57,166 nucleotides of DNA from Chloroflexota bacterium (GCA_028287745.1 JAQBPB010000076.1:1-57166); one strand, 5' to 3'. Positions 1 to 8,331 are shown, numbered from the stretch's first letter. Numbers and translations: made by a program. Notes: a model not told the origin generated them from the letters alone.

Positions 1-470
1 ATCACGCGCAGAGTTTCGTCCACGCTGCGGCCGATGTTCAGATTGTGGACCACTTCGTACTGGACAATGCCGTCCGGGTCAATCACAGCCAGGCCGCGCA
101 AGGCCACGCCTTCTTCCTCGATCAACACGCCGTAATCGCGGCTGACCTGCAGCGTCTGGTCGGCAGCCAGGGGATAGTTCAGACCGCCCAGGCCGTTCGC
201 CGAGGTCGGAGTTTCAATCCAGGCTTTGTGGGTGAATTTGCTGTCGGTGCTGACACCCAGCACTTCCACGCCGATTTCCCGGAACTCTTCAATCCGGTCG
301 CTGAAGGCGATTACTTCGGTCGGGCAGACGTAGGTGAAATCGTTAGGGTAGAAAAATAGCACGAGCCACTGGCCCCGGTAGTCTGAAAGGCTTACATCTT
401 GCTCCAGCGTTTCAATATTCTTGGTGCTGGGCATTTTAAAATCTGGGGCCGGTTTGGATACGAGAGACAT
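1..470 (-). CDS. Peroxiredoxin, AhpC/TSA family (partial, cut by window edge)
   Basis: Thiol peroxidase that reduces hydrogen peroxide and organic hydroperoxides in the cytoplasm. The ATG at 468-470 has an AAGGAG ribosome site just upstream. About 156 residues are visible. The peroxidatic cysteine lies in FTYVCPTE (Cys49), the classic AhpC/Prx1-type active site, followed by EVIAFSDR and further on by GVSTDSKFTHKAW, both typical of 2-Cys peroxiredoxins. The C-terminal part, where a resolving cysteine would be, is outside the window, so the exact subclass (AhpC, BCP or Prx1) stays open. It lies 92 bases downstream of a thioredoxin on the same strand, so the two probably form a peroxide-reducing couple under one promoter. 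Confidence 0.93.
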   Translation of the reverse strand, partial: MSLVSKPAPDFKMPSTKNIETLEQDVSLSDYRGQWLVLFFYPNDFTYVCPTEVIAFSDRIEEFREIGVEVLGVSTDSKFTHKAWIETPTSANGLGGLNYPLAADQTLQVSRDYGVLIEEEGVALRGLAVIDPDGIVQYEVVHNLNIGRSVDETLRV

Positions 471-562
471 TGTTAAACTCCTTTATGCGCCTCTACCTCT
501 AAAGTCCGAAGGAGGTAGTAAGCTAAAATATTATAAGATGTTTTAAATTGAACTGAATTGAA

Positions 563-904
563 TTAAGCAGTTACCCGGCGGTTAACGTACTCCGCCCAGT
601 CCTTAACATAGGTGCTGAGGACCATTTCGGTCGGCTTTGGATTGCCCGGTTTGAAGAGTAACATGGTCGGCACACTCTGAATCCCGTATTGCTCAGTTAA
701 TTCCGGTAATTTCGAAACTTCCGCTTTGGCAACCTTGAACGCTGCTTTGCTATCCTGAGCCAGGGCATCCACCCGGGGTGATAGTGCCCGGCAGGAAGTA
801 CACCACGTGGCCCAGAAGTAGACCAGGGTCGGTTCAGTAGCTTCTAATACGGTAGTTTGAAAATCTTCCTGGCTGCTTATGGCCTGGACTGTCAGATTTT
901 CCAT
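563..904 (-). CDS. Thioredoxin-like protein
   Basis: Small cytoplasmic dithiol oxidoreductase of 113 residues, the normal length of a stand-alone thioredoxin. The active site is WCTSC (Cys35 and Cys38) rather than the canonical WCGPC, so redox potential and partner choice may differ from classical TrxA. The cis-proline loop is SVPT (Pro79). The ATG start at 902-904 has an AAGGA-like ribosome site. It is the first gene of an apparent operon with the peroxiredoxin downstream, which suggests it donates electrons to that enzyme. The promoter region carries a Fur/PerR-type palindrome, so peroxide-responsive control is likely. Confidence 0.92.
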   Translation of the reverse strand: MENLTVQAISSQEDFQTTVLEATEPTLVYFWATWCTSCRALSPRVDALAQDSKAAFKVAKAEVSKLPELTEQYGIQSVPTMLLFKPGNPKPTEMVLSTYVKDWAEYVNRRVTA

Positions 905-985
905 TCCTGAAACGTCCTTTCCTTACAAAATCAATAATCCTGGTTACTTTGTTCGACACATTTATTCTTTGTCTTAACTGTAGCC

Positions 986-1014
986 ATTTTATTCTAATAT
1001 CTAATATTTGTCAA
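986..1014 (-). promoter_or_regulatory. Sigma-70-type promoter of the thioredoxin-peroxiredoxin genes
   Basis: On the minus strand a perfect TTGACA (+ strand TGTCAA, 1009-1014) is followed after 17 bases by TAAAAT (986-991). Transcription would start near 979, about 75 bases before the thioredoxin ATG. Confidence 0.7.
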
Positions 1015-1027
1015 TAATGATTATTGA
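1011..1027. promoter_or_regulatory. Fur/PerR-family operator (8-1-8 palindrome)
   Basis: TCAATAATGATTATTGA is a perfect inverted repeat of two 8-base arms around one central G. This is the 7-1-7 geometry of Fur-family boxes. It agrees with the PerR consensus TTATAATNATTATAA at 10 of 14 arm positions and equally well with the core of the Fur box. It overlaps the -35 element of the thioredoxin promoter, where a repressor would block RNA polymerase. PerR is favoured because the genes are peroxide defence genes; no Fur-family gene is in the window. Confidence 0.7.
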
Positions 1028-1042
1028 TTACTAACCAATACT

Positions 1043-1090
1043 TAATAAAACAAACAGGTCAGGCCACCTTATTAGATGGACCTGACCTGT
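1043..1090 (-). terminator. Rho-independent terminator after the gamma-glutamyltransferase operon
   Basis: Inverted repeat with arms ACAGGTCAGG (1054-1063) and CCTGACCTGT (1081-1090). Read on the minus strand the hairpin is followed by TTTGTTTTATT. It sits about 65 bases past the stop codon of the minus-strand operon. Confidence 0.75.
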
Positions 1091-1155
1091 ATTGGGTATA
1101 TGACTCAGGTTATTGAGAAGAGATAACCCGTTTGTCTAAAGAAGGCTAAAGAAGG

Positions 1156-2862
1156 CTAAAAGCCTGCCGCGACGCTTGGCGTGTAAATATCCGAGCCGCC
1201 CGCCAGCCGGTCACCCTGCCGTTTTATCGCGTTGGGGTTGGCCGAAAGGCGTGGCCAGACCGTGGCGGTCTGCGGGTCAATTTTGTGCCCTAACTCTTGA
1301 AGCCGGTTAAGTGTAACTTCACCTACCCGCTGGTCAATCAAAGTTACCGCGCCGTTGGGGTCTATAAAAGGGCTTGAGCAGGCTTCCTGGGGGCCCATGT
1401 CGAAATCCACCAGGTTTAATAGCACCTGGGCGACGGTATCAATAATCTTGCGGCCGCCCGGAGCCCCGGCCAGCGAAAGATTTTTGCCGCCTGGCTCGCG
1501 CGCGATGAAATGGGCCATACTCGAAAGTGGGCGCTTCCCAGGAGCGACCGAATTTACCTGGCCCAGGCGTGGGTCAAACAGCACCATCGCGTTATTCAGG
1601 ACAATCCCGGTGCCGGGGATAGCAACACCTGACCCGTAATAGCCGTTCAATGTCTGAGTAAGGGCGACCGAATTGCCTTCGGCGTCCCAGGCTGACAGGA
1701 AGGTGGTGCAACTTTCGGCGCTGCTCTGGTAACCGGAACCGCTCAACTGGCCCTCTGAGAACGCAAACGGGTCGCCCGGGTTGTACTCTCCGGCTGCGCG
1801 CTCCCCGATGAAGGGGCGGCGCAGGGCGGCGTATTCTTTTGAGGCCAGTTCGCGCCAGGGGATTTTTGCCATCCCCGGTACTTCGTCGGCCAGGTAGACC
1901 AGGCGGTCGGCCAGGGCCAATTTGGCGGCTTCAATCAGCAGGTGCAAATACTCAGGGCTGGTATTACCCAGTTCTTTGAGGTCCCAGCCCTCCAGGATGT
2001 TCAAAATCTCGGCAATGGTCGGGCCGCCGGTGCCGCCCGGCAATAGCAACAGTTCCAGGCCGCGATAGGGCAATTTCAGGGGTTCTTTGACCAGGGCCCG
2101 GTAGTTTGCCAGGTCGTCCAGGCTAATCGGGCAACCGGCTTTTTGAAGCTCGGTCACGATTTTCTGGGCGATTTCACCCTTGTAGAAACCGTCCGCGCCT
2201 TCCTGGCTGATGATTTCCAGGCTGTTAGCCAGTTCGGGTAGTTTGAGGTAATTAGGTTTTTCCTGGCCGGAGAGCAGCGGCTTGCCATCCCGCAGGTAGA
2301 GCCGGGCTGCTTCAGGGTTGCGCAGCAGCAGGTCCAATTGGTTGGCCGAATGCAGCGTTTCGTACCAGGTTATTTCGAACCCTTCCCGGGCCAGGTTGAT
2401 AGCCGGGGCCATTACTGTTTCCCGGCTCATGTTACCCCAGCGTTCCAGGGCCAGCAAAGGCCCGGCAACCGCGCCCGGCACCCCCACCGAAAAAGGTCCG
2501 ACGGCGTTGGCATTGTCTTTAACACCAGCAAAGCCCAGCTTGTCAGCTTTGAAATTGGCGGTTAGCTCGTACATATCAGGCGTGGCCCCACTGGGCGCGG
2601 TTGGAAAGAAATCTACCACGTAGCTTTCGCCATTCGCCAGGCAAACGGTCATAAAACCACCACCGCCAATGCCGGTCATAGGCGGTTCGGCCACGTCAAT
2701 CGCGAAGGCCATCGCCACGGCCGCATCAATCGCGTTGCCACCTTGCCGGAGAATATCAACTCCGATTTTTGCTACTGCCGGGCGCTTGGCCGTTACTACA
2801 CCATGTTCCGCCACTACTTCCGGCTTGCTGAACTGCCAGCTTCCTACTTGGAAATTGTTCAT
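1156..2862 (-). CDS. Gamma-glutamyltransferase-family hydrolase
   Basis: Ntn-hydrolase of 568 residues, the usual GGT length. It matches the family from KRPAVAKIGVDILRQGGNAID near the N terminus to GAPGGRKIIDTV near the C terminus. The auto-cleavage site is recognisable as CTTFLSAWDAEGNSVA, with the nucleophilic threonine at Thr386, the first residue of the small subunit. PGGTGGPTIAEIL and GKRPLSSMAHF are also conserved. There is no signal peptide, unlike periplasmic GGT, so it should act in the cytoplasm on imported substrate. It is the last gene of an operon with a peptide-type ABC importer, so gamma-glutamyl peptides or glutathione are plausible substrates. The family also includes oxamate amidohydrolase (HpxW) and acylases, so the precise reaction is not settled. 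Confidence 0.88.
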   Translation of the reverse strand: MNNFQVGSWQFSKPEVVAEHGVVTAKRPAVAKIGVDILRQGGNAIDAAVAMAFAIDVAEPPMTGIGGGGFMTVCLANGESYVVDFFPTAPSGATPDMYELTANFKADKLGFAGVKDNANAVGPFSVGVPGAVAGPLLALERWGNMSRETVMAPAINLAREGFEITWYETLHSANQLDLLLRNPEAARLYLRDGKPLLSGQEKPNYLKLPELANSLEIISQEGADGFYKGEIAQKIVTELQKAGCPISLDDLANYRALVKEPLKLPYRGLELLLLPGGTGGPTIAEILNILEGWDLKELGNTSPEYLHLLIEAAKLALADRLVYLADEVPGMAKIPWRELASKEYAALRRPFIGERAAGEYNPGDPFAFSEGQLSGSGYQSSAESCTTFLSAWDAEGNSVALTQTLNGYYGSGVAIPGTGIVLNNAMVLFDPRLGQVNSVAPGKRPLSSMAHFIAREPGGKNLSLAGAPGGRKIIDTVAQVLLNLVDFDMGPQEACSSPFIDPNGAVTLIDQRVGEVTLNRLQELGHKIDPQTATVWPRLSANPNAIKRQGDRLAGGSDIYTPSVAAGF

Positions 2863-2899
2863 ATTATGTAAACCTTTTCACCTGCCCGGCCGGACAAGC

Positions 2900-3793
2900 T
2901 TATTTTTTAGATGATGTAACCCGAGGATCAAGGGCGTCACGCAGCCCGTCCACGGTAAGATTAAAACCCATTACCAGCGTTGCCAGCACAATGGAGGGCC
3001 AGACCAGCATCAGCGGAGCATTAAACATGTAGCCCCGGGCGGTCGAAACCATATTGCCAAGGGTTGGCTCCGGTGGAGGCACCCCCAGGCCCAGGAAGCT
3101 CAAACTGGCTTCCACCAGCACGACCTGACCCAGCATCAGGGCCAGTTCGATAAAGAGCGGGGTGGTCACGTTCGGTAGAAGGTGCTTGATAATTATCCGC
3201 TGGTTGCGGTCACCCACAGCCCTGGCCGCTTCGATAAAATCACGTTGCGCTTCAACCAGGGTACTGGCGTGGATAATCCGGGCAAAGACCGGTGCAATCA
3301 GGAGCGAAATTACCAGTATCAGGTTAGGCAGGCTGCTGCCGATAAAGCTGATAACCGCAATCGCCACCAGGATTGTCGGGAAAACCAGGAATAAATCGAC
3401 CACCCGCATGATAACCTGTTCCAACCAGCCCCGGTAAAACCCGGCCAGCAGGCCCGCCGTAGTGCCAATGGTCCCGCCAATTGCCACGCTAATCAGGGTG
3501 ACAATCAAGGAGGTCCGCAGCCCTACGACAATCCGTATCATGATGTCCCGGCCGTTTTGATCGGTGCCCAGGAGGTGGCCGTTTTGGCCGAAACCCAGCA
3601 GCGAGTTAAGCGGGTCGGTCTTGATTGGGTCGCCCAGGTTCAACAACGGCCCGATAAAACCAAGTAGTAATAGCGGGACAACCAGTAACAAACCCAGTAC
3701 TAACCGGCCGTTCAGCCAGCGCCGGAGTGATTTCTTTTCAGGAGCCGCCGTTACCGGGCTACTTGTATCTAATTCTAGGGTTGAGGTAGGCAT
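2900..3793 (-). CDS. ABC transporter permease, DppC/OppC/GsiD type
   Basis: Inner-membrane permease subunit of 297 residues for peptide or glutathione-type uptake. A cytoplasmic N terminus is followed by a first membrane segment (about residues 29-50), a periplasmic stretch with the family motif HLLGTDQNGRD, and about five more hydrophobic segments. The EAA loop that contacts the ATPase is EAARAVGDRNQRIIIKHLLP. Its first 35 bases overlap the end of the upstream permease gene, which indicates translational coupling. It is followed by the gamma-glutamyltransferase gene after 37 bases. No partner ATPase gene is in this operon. Confidence 0.93.
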   Translation of the reverse strand: MPTSTLELDTSSPVTAAPEKKSLRRWLNGRLVLGLLLVVPLLLLGFIGPLLNLGDPIKTDPLNSLLGFGQNGHLLGTDQNGRDIMIRIVVGLRTSLIVTLISVAIGGTIGTTAGLLAGFYRGWLEQVIMRVVDLFLVFPTILVAIAVISFIGSSLPNLILVISLLIAPVFARIIHASTLVEAQRDFIEAARAVGDRNQRIIIKHLLPNVTTPLFIELALMLGQVVLVEASLSFLGLGVPPPEPTLGNMVSTARGYMFNAPLMLVWPSIVLATLVMGFNLTVDGLRDALDPRVTSSKK

Positions 3794-4700
3794 AAACCAA
3801 CTCGGTTATAAAGTTAATAGTCAGGACCATCAATGCAATTACCAGGATTAATCCCTGGATTGTGGTGTAGTCCCGACGACCAATAGCCGTAATCAGCAGC
3901 GAACTGATACCAGGCCAGTTAAAAATTGCTTCGGTAACCACCGTGCCGCCCAATAGACCGGCCAGTTGTATACCGAACGAAGCCGTTACCGGGATCAGGC
4001 CGTTTTTGAGAACGTGCCGCTTCAGGACGGCCGCCTGGCCCAGACCTTTGCTGCGGGCGGTCCTGACATAATCCTGCCCTAACACATCCAGCATATTGGC
4101 CCGGGTCTGCCGGATTAGATTTGCCGAAAGTAGGATTGCCAGGGCCCCGACCGGCATTACCAGGCTGAGCAGGTGCTTCCCCATGTTATCACCGGGGTCG
4201 GCATACCCGGTTGGCAGCCATTTCAAGATTACGCCGAACAGCAGGACGAATAGACTGCCGGTTACAAACAGTGGCATAGATAGGCCAAGCAGAGCAAAAC
4301 CGGTGATGAAACTATCCCCCATTTTGTTGCGCTGGGTCGCGGCAATCAGCCCGGCTGGCAAGCCGACAAACAGGGCGACAATCGCCGCCACGATAATCAA
4401 TTCAAACGTGCGTGGCAGCCGCCGGACCAGTTCATCAACTACCGGGCGCCCGTCAACCAATGACTCGCCAAAATCCATCCGGATAATCCGGACCCACCAG
4501 TTGTAATACTGCACCACGATATTGTCGTTAAGACCCATCCGCTGCCGGGCGATCTCTAACTGTTCAGTCGAAGCATTTTCTCCCAGGGCTGTCATTGCCG
4601 GGTCACCCGGTATTAACCGCAAAAGCAGAAATACCAGGGTCACTACAACGAAAGCCAGGATTACTGTAATAATTAAACGCCGGATGATAAATCTGAGCAT
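3759..4700 (-). CDS. ABC transporter permease, DppB/OppB/GsiC type
   Basis: Inner-membrane permease of 313 residues. It begins with the diagnostic MLRFIIRRLIITVILAFVVV, has the periplasmic motif LRLIPGDPA and several further membrane segments. The ATPase-contact loop is YVRTARSKGLGQAAVLKRHV. It lies between the binding protein (152-base gap) and the DppC-type partner (35-base overlap). Substrate class is inferred from family and from the downstream gamma-glutamyltransferase-family enzyme, not from residues. Confidence 0.93.
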   Translation of the reverse strand: MLRFIIRRLIITVILAFVVVTLVFLLLRLIPGDPAMTALGENASTEQLEIARQRMGLNDNIVVQYYNWWVRIIRMDFGESLVDGRPVVDELVRRLPRTFELIIVAAIVALFVGLPAGLIAATQRNKMGDSFITGFALLGLSMPLFVTGSLFVLLFGVILKWLPTGYADPGDNMGKHLLSLVMPVGALAILLSANLIRQTRANMLDVLGQDYVRTARSKGLGQAAVLKRHVLKNGLIPVTASFGIQLAGLLGGTVVTEAIFNWPGISSLLITAIGRRDYTTIQGLILVIALMVLTINFITELVYAYLNPRIRYK

Positions 4701-4852
4701 GATAAATGCCTGTTATTTAGCTAACGCCGATAAACCGCCAGAAATACTTTATTTACAAAGGAAAAGCGGAAACAATTGCCGGGTACCCGGCTAGAAGTTC
4801 CGTACCCGGCCTTCTTGCGAAAGCCAGGTACGGGTTTGGTTCGGGTGAACCC

Positions 4853-6589
4853 TTATTTATCCAGCCATGTCGTCATCAGGGTGCGGTTGGTATCAACCCC
4901 CAATGTAAACCTGACATAGTTCTTGACGTACTTGGCCCCGGCTTCGCCTTCTTCACGCAGTACCAGCGGAATTATCGGCAATTGGGTCAGGGCCAGGATG
5001 TTCAGTTCACGGTAAATTGACAACCTTTCGGACTCCACAGCAGTCGCCCGCCCTTTTGCCAGCAAATCCTCAATCTTCGGATCGGTATAACCGGTCCGGT
5101 TCTGGTACAACGAACCTTTGCCAAACAACTGGTTCATATAGTTCGGGTCCGGAATAGCGGCGCTAAAGGATGAGGTCAACAAATTGAACTCTTGCTTGTT
5201 AAACTTCTGGCCGAAGACGGTAAAGTCTACCGAAGTAATTTTGACCTTGATACCAATCGCGGTCAATTGGCTCTGGACAATCTCAGCCGTTTGCTGCAAG
5301 AAGTCATAGGTTGAAGTAGTTACCAGTTCAACTTCCTGGCCGTTATAACCGGACTCAGCCACCAGGGCTTTGGCCTTGGCAACATCAAACTTGTAAGGCA
5401 TGGTCTGGCCTTCGGCATAAGCGGTGTTCGGTATCAGGAAGCCCGCAGTCAACGGGACGGCTTTGCCAAAGAAGACTGCTTTGGCGATAGCCGCCGGGTC
5501 AACCGCCGCCGCAACCGCCTGGCGTAATTTGACGTTGTCAAAAGGTGCTTTGGTGGTATTGACGAAAATGGCTGAAGTAGTCGCAGGCTTGGAGTAAACG
5601 GTGAAAGTTCCGTTGTTAGCCAGTTCGTCATAGCTGCGCCACGGAATGTAATCAGCGAAATCAACCGCGCCGGATTGCAGGGCCGAAAGGCGCGCCCGGT
5701 CATCCGGGTACATGATGAAGCTGATGGCGTCCAGGTAAGGCTGTCCCTTTAGCCAGAAGTTGGGGTTTTTCTTGATATCAATTTTAACGCCGCTTTCGCG
5801 AGAGTTAAAAATGAAAGCCCCTGTTCCCAGCATATTGTTTTTCAGGTTGCCGCCGCCTTCAACGTATTTCTTGCTCACAATCGAGCTGGTGACATCGGCT
5901 ACTACCGCCAGGAAGGATGAATCGGCCTGTTTCAGGACAATTTTGACGGTGGTAGGGTCAACTACGGTGATGGTTTCAATGTTGGCGAAATCGGGCAGGC
6001 GGGTCGCACCGGTTTCTTTTTTGGCAATCCGCTCAAACGAGAACTTGACATCCTCGGCGGTAAAATCGGTGCCATCGTGCCATTTCACGCCGGAACGCAG
6101 CTTGAAAGTGAAGTTCTTGGGGTCGGTGGTTTCCCAACCTGTGGCTAACCAGGGCAGCGGTTTGCCGTCGGGGGCCAGGCGGAGAAGGGTGTCATAGACC
6201 AGAGTTTTTATGATCGCGGGAGCGGCCCCGGTGTGAATCTGGGGGTCCAGGCCGGAGGGATCAGAGGAAAGACCGTACTTCAGGGTCCCACCGGTTTTAC
6301 CGGCCGGGGCAACAGTGGGTTCTACGCCCATTCCTGGGTTGGCTGCACTATTGGCAGCCCCGGGAGCGGCAGTCGCGGCACCGGCGGCTGTAGTAACCCC
6401 CGCAGCGGTTGTTACGGCGGCGGCAGTCGTGGCGGCGGCTGTGGCAGCAGCGGTTGTGGCGGCGGCAGTCGTGGCAGCCGGGGCGGTGGTCTGGGTAGCA
6501 TCACCGCAAGCAGCCATAATCAGGGTTACTAGTAGTAAAAGTGCTGTGACAATAGGTAGCTTACGGCTACTGGAATTGGGTTTAAGCAA
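4853..6589 (-). CDS. Peptide/glutathione-type ABC transporter substrate-binding lipoprotein (SBP family 5)
   Basis: Extracytoplasmic solute receptor of 578 residues. A Sec-type signal peptide ends in the lipobox LIMAAC, with the lipidated Cys at residue 28. A linker almost purely of Ala and Thr spans residues about 31-80 and precedes the folded domain. This starts with GGTLKYGLSSDPSGLDPQIH and continues with LVYDTLLRL and GVKWHDGTDFTAEDVKFSFER, hallmarks of DppA/OppA/GsiB proteins. The start codon is TTG at 6587-6589, seven bases after a strong AAAGGAGG. It heads the operon with two permeases and the GGT-family enzyme. Dipeptides, glutathione and other small peptides are all possible ligands. 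Confidence 0.93.
   Translation of the reverse strand: MLKPNSSSRKLPIVTALLLLVTLIMAACGDATQTTAPAATTAAATTAAATAAATTAAAVTTAAGVTTAAGAATAAPGAANSAANPGMGVEPTVAPAGKTGGTLKYGLSSDPSGLDPQIHTGAAPAIIKTLVYDTLLRLAPDGKPLPWLATGWETTDPKNFTFKLRSGVKWHDGTDFTAEDVKFSFERIAKKETGATRLPDFANIETITVVDPTTVKIVLKQADSSFLAVVADVTSSIVSKKYVEGGGNLKNNMLGTGAFIFNSRESGVKIDIKKNPNFWLKGQPYLDAISFIMYPDDRARLSALQSGAVDFADYIPWRSYDELANNGTFTVYSKPATTSAIFVNTTKAPFDNVKLRQAVAAAVDPAAIAKAVFFGKAVPLTAGFLIPNTAYAEGQTMPYKFDVAKAKALVAESGYNGQEVELVTTSTYDFLQQTAEIVQSQLTAIGIKVKITSVDFTVFGQKFNKQEFNLLTSSFSAAIPDPNYMNQLFGKGSLYQNRTGYTDPKIEDLLAKGRATAVESERLSIYRELNILALTQLPIIPLVLREEGEAGAKYVKNYVRFTLGVDTNRTLMTTWLDK
6330..6510 (-). repeat. Low-complexity GCN/ACN tract encoding the Ala/Thr linker of the binding protein
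   Basis: The DNA here consists almost only of Ala and Thr codons on the minus strand, giving an imperfect 3-base and longer periodicity. It encodes the flexible tether between lipid anchor and binding domain and is a likely site of length variation between strains. Confidence 0.8.
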
Positions 6590-6788
6590 ATCAATTCCTC
6601 CTTTATTTTTTAGACCTGCCAGAGTGTCTTAACTGGATTTCGCCGGTTTAAGTGTTAATACAACGACTAACCTTGCCGGGACCACCTGGAAGGTGATTAC
6701 CTCAGTTAGAAACGCACAGGCCGATAAACTTTACAGAAATATATAGAAAACCTACGCTTTGAAATTTCCTTCTCGGGCAAAGATACTC

Positions 6789-6832
6789 AAAAATTTACCT
6801 GCCTGGTGCGGTTTGCAGCCAGGTATTTATTT
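6789..6832. other. Hairpin in the long leader of the peptide-transport operon
   Basis: CCTGG (6803-6807) pairs with CCAGG (6819-6823), flanked by T/A-rich tracts on both sides. It lies in the roughly 320-base leader between the minus-strand promoter and the TTG start of the binding protein. It could be an attenuator, but the stem is short and the case is weak. Confidence 0.3.
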
Positions 6833-6884
6833 TTAATTTCACTTGAATTTATTACACAGCTAGAGCAGTTTAGAGCGAAAAGGA

Positions 6885-6902
6885 TGTGAAAGCGTTTACA
6901 CA
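6885..6902. promoter_or_regulatory. LacI-type operator downstream of the peptide-transport promoter
   Basis: TGTGAAAGCGTTTACACA is an imperfect palindrome centred on CG, the classic LacI/GalR-family operator form. It lies at about +8 to +25 relative to the start expected from the minus-strand promoter at 6917-6945, a roadblock position. A near copy lies at 7017-7034. Confidence 0.75.
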
Positions 6903-6916
6903 TCATTGTTAATGAA

Positions 6917-6945
6917 ATTATTCCATATATTTACAGGATTGTCAA
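6917..6945 (-). promoter_or_regulatory. Promoter of the peptide-transport / GGT operon
   Basis: On the minus strand TTGACA (6940-6945) is followed after exactly 17 bases by AATAAT (6917-6922). It predicts a start near 6910 and a leader of about 320 bases before the binding-protein gene. Confidence 0.68.
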
Positions 6946-6990
6946 GCATTAAACATGAAATAACCGGGTAACAAATAAGCATATTTCATA

Positions 6991-7019
6991 TTGACAAATC
7001 TAATATTGCCTGATAATGT
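6991..7019 (+). promoter_or_regulatory. Promoter of the LacI regulator gene
   Basis: TTGACA (6991-6996), 17-base spacer, TAATGT (7014-7019). The -10 element overlaps the LacI-type operator at 7017-7034. The predicted start is near 7026, about 200 bases before the GTG start codon. Confidence 0.68.
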
Positions 7020-7034
7020 GAAAGCGCTTACAGG
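7017..7034. promoter_or_regulatory. LacI-type operator overlapping the regulator's own promoter
   Basis: The core GTGAAAGCGCTTACAG is a CG-centred palindrome with strong likeness to the site at 6885-6902 (shared TGTGAAAGCG). Its place over the -10 element predicts autorepression. The two operator centres are 132 bases apart, so looping between the divergent promoters is possible. Confidence 0.75.
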
Positions 7035-7227
7035 TACAAATAGCTGGTCGAATAGTTATACAAAACTTTAACTATAATGGTTCTAAGTATTTTTAATTTT
7101 GTGAAATAATATGAAATATAAATTTACAAACTGACCCTGGCATTCATTTGGCCCTACCGGATTGACCATACATGCCAGGACCGACCAGGCCATCGGTCTC
7201 TTTATAAGACAGGGAGTTACTTAAAAA

Positions 7228-8331
7228 GTGCGTATTACTGCCAAACAGGTAGCAGAAAAAGCAGGCGTGTCGCTGGCGACGGTTAGCAGGGTGATTAACC
7301 GGAGCGGGTATGTCGAGGCCGGGCTGAGGTCCAGGATCGAAACGGTTATGGCTGAATTAGGTTATGTCCCTAACCGGAACGCTAAAAATCTTGCCACAGG
7401 CCACACCCGCACCGTTGGGCTGATTATTACCAGCCTGCGTAGCCCTTATTTTGTTCGCCTGACCGAAGGTATCCAGGACGTTCTTGAAGGCAAAGGCTAT
7501 CACCTGCTGCTATGTAATACCAAGTTCAATGCGAAAATTGAACTTGACGATTTACAACTGCTGCGGGAAGGAATGTTGGATGGCGTTATTACCGCTACCG
7601 GCAGCCTGACCCACGATGTAATGTTAGACCTTATCCGGCAAAACTACCCGATGGTTTTTATCAATCGTATATTTGAGGAAATTGGCGAGGAACCAAACCG
7701 GGCTGGCTACGTTATGGGCGACCTGGTTTACGCCGGTAAGGTTGCGGTTAATCATTTACTCCAACAGGGTCACCGAAATATTGCCGTTTTGTACGGGGCG
7801 GCTAACTCTACCGCCAACAAATTGCGGCTGGCCGGTATGCAGCAAGCCTTTGCCGAACATGGCATAGACTCCCGGCCTGAACTGTTGCACTGTGTCCAGC
7901 ATCCACCCGGCCTTTTCGGCGTTGATAGTGATACCGAAAGCAACTGGGCCTACAGCGAAACAATGGAAATTCTGCAAAGCCACCCGGAAGTAACCGCTAT
8001 TCTGGTCTTCTACCACCCAATGTTGTCAGGGGTAATGCAAGCCCTGCGGGATGCCGGGCGGCCGGTGCCGGAGTCGGTTTCCCTGATCGGTTTCGATGAA
8101 TTCCCGCTGGCTCCTTTCCTGGACCCGCCTTTAACCGTTATGGCCCAGCCTGTTTACGAAATTGGCCGGGCCGCCGCCCGGGCCCTGGTCCAGAAAATTG
8201 AGGATCCGACTCTCAGCGTAAGCAAAACTATAATTCTTAAACCCAAATTAATAATCCGGCAGAGCGTTGCTCCAGCCTCACCCAAGTACCGAGCTCAAGG
8301 CGACCGGCTGCTCAATTCCGGTCATAAATAA
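7228..8331 (+). CDS. LacI-family transcriptional regulator
   Basis: DNA-binding repressor of 367 residues. The N-terminal helix-turn-helix is TAKQVAEKAGVSLATVSRVI (about residues 4-23), followed by the hinge segment ELGYVPNRNAKNLATG and a periplasmic-binding-protein-like effector domain (GLIITSLRSPYFVRLTEGIQ through PPLTVMAQPVYEIGRAAARAL). The start is GTG at 7228 after a GGGAG site. It is divergent from the peptide-transport operon, and LacI-type operators overlap or follow both promoters, so it most likely controls both directions. The next gene, an RraA-family protein, starts 18 bases after its stop and is probably cotranscribed. The effector is unknown. Confidence 0.93.
   Translation: MRITAKQVAEKAGVSLATVSRVINRSGYVEAGLRSRIETVMAELGYVPNRNAKNLATGHTRTVGLIITSLRSPYFVRLTEGIQDVLEGKGYHLLLCNTKFNAKIELDDLQLLREGMLDGVITATGSLTHDVMLDLIRQNYPMVFINRIFEEIGEEPNRAGYVMGDLVYAGKVAVNHLLQQGHRNIAVLYGAANSTANKLRLAGMQQAFAEHGIDSRPELLHCVQHPPGLFGVDSDTESNWAYSETMEILQSHPEVTAILVFYHPMLSGVMQALRDAGRPVPESVSLIGFDEFPLAPFLDPPLTVMAQPVYEIGRAAARALVQKIEDPTLSVSKTIILKPKLIIRQSVAPASPKYRAQGDRLLNSGHK

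Noticed and set aside
1156..2862. Assigning the enzyme simply as secreted glutathione hydrolase (ggt)
   Set aside because: There is no signal peptide, and the family includes HpxW and acylases, so only the family name is supported.
6233..6532. Gly/Ser-rich or Ala/Val-rich plus-strand frames across the linker tract
   Set aside because: They are reverse-strand readings of the repetitive Ala/Thr linker of the binding protein.
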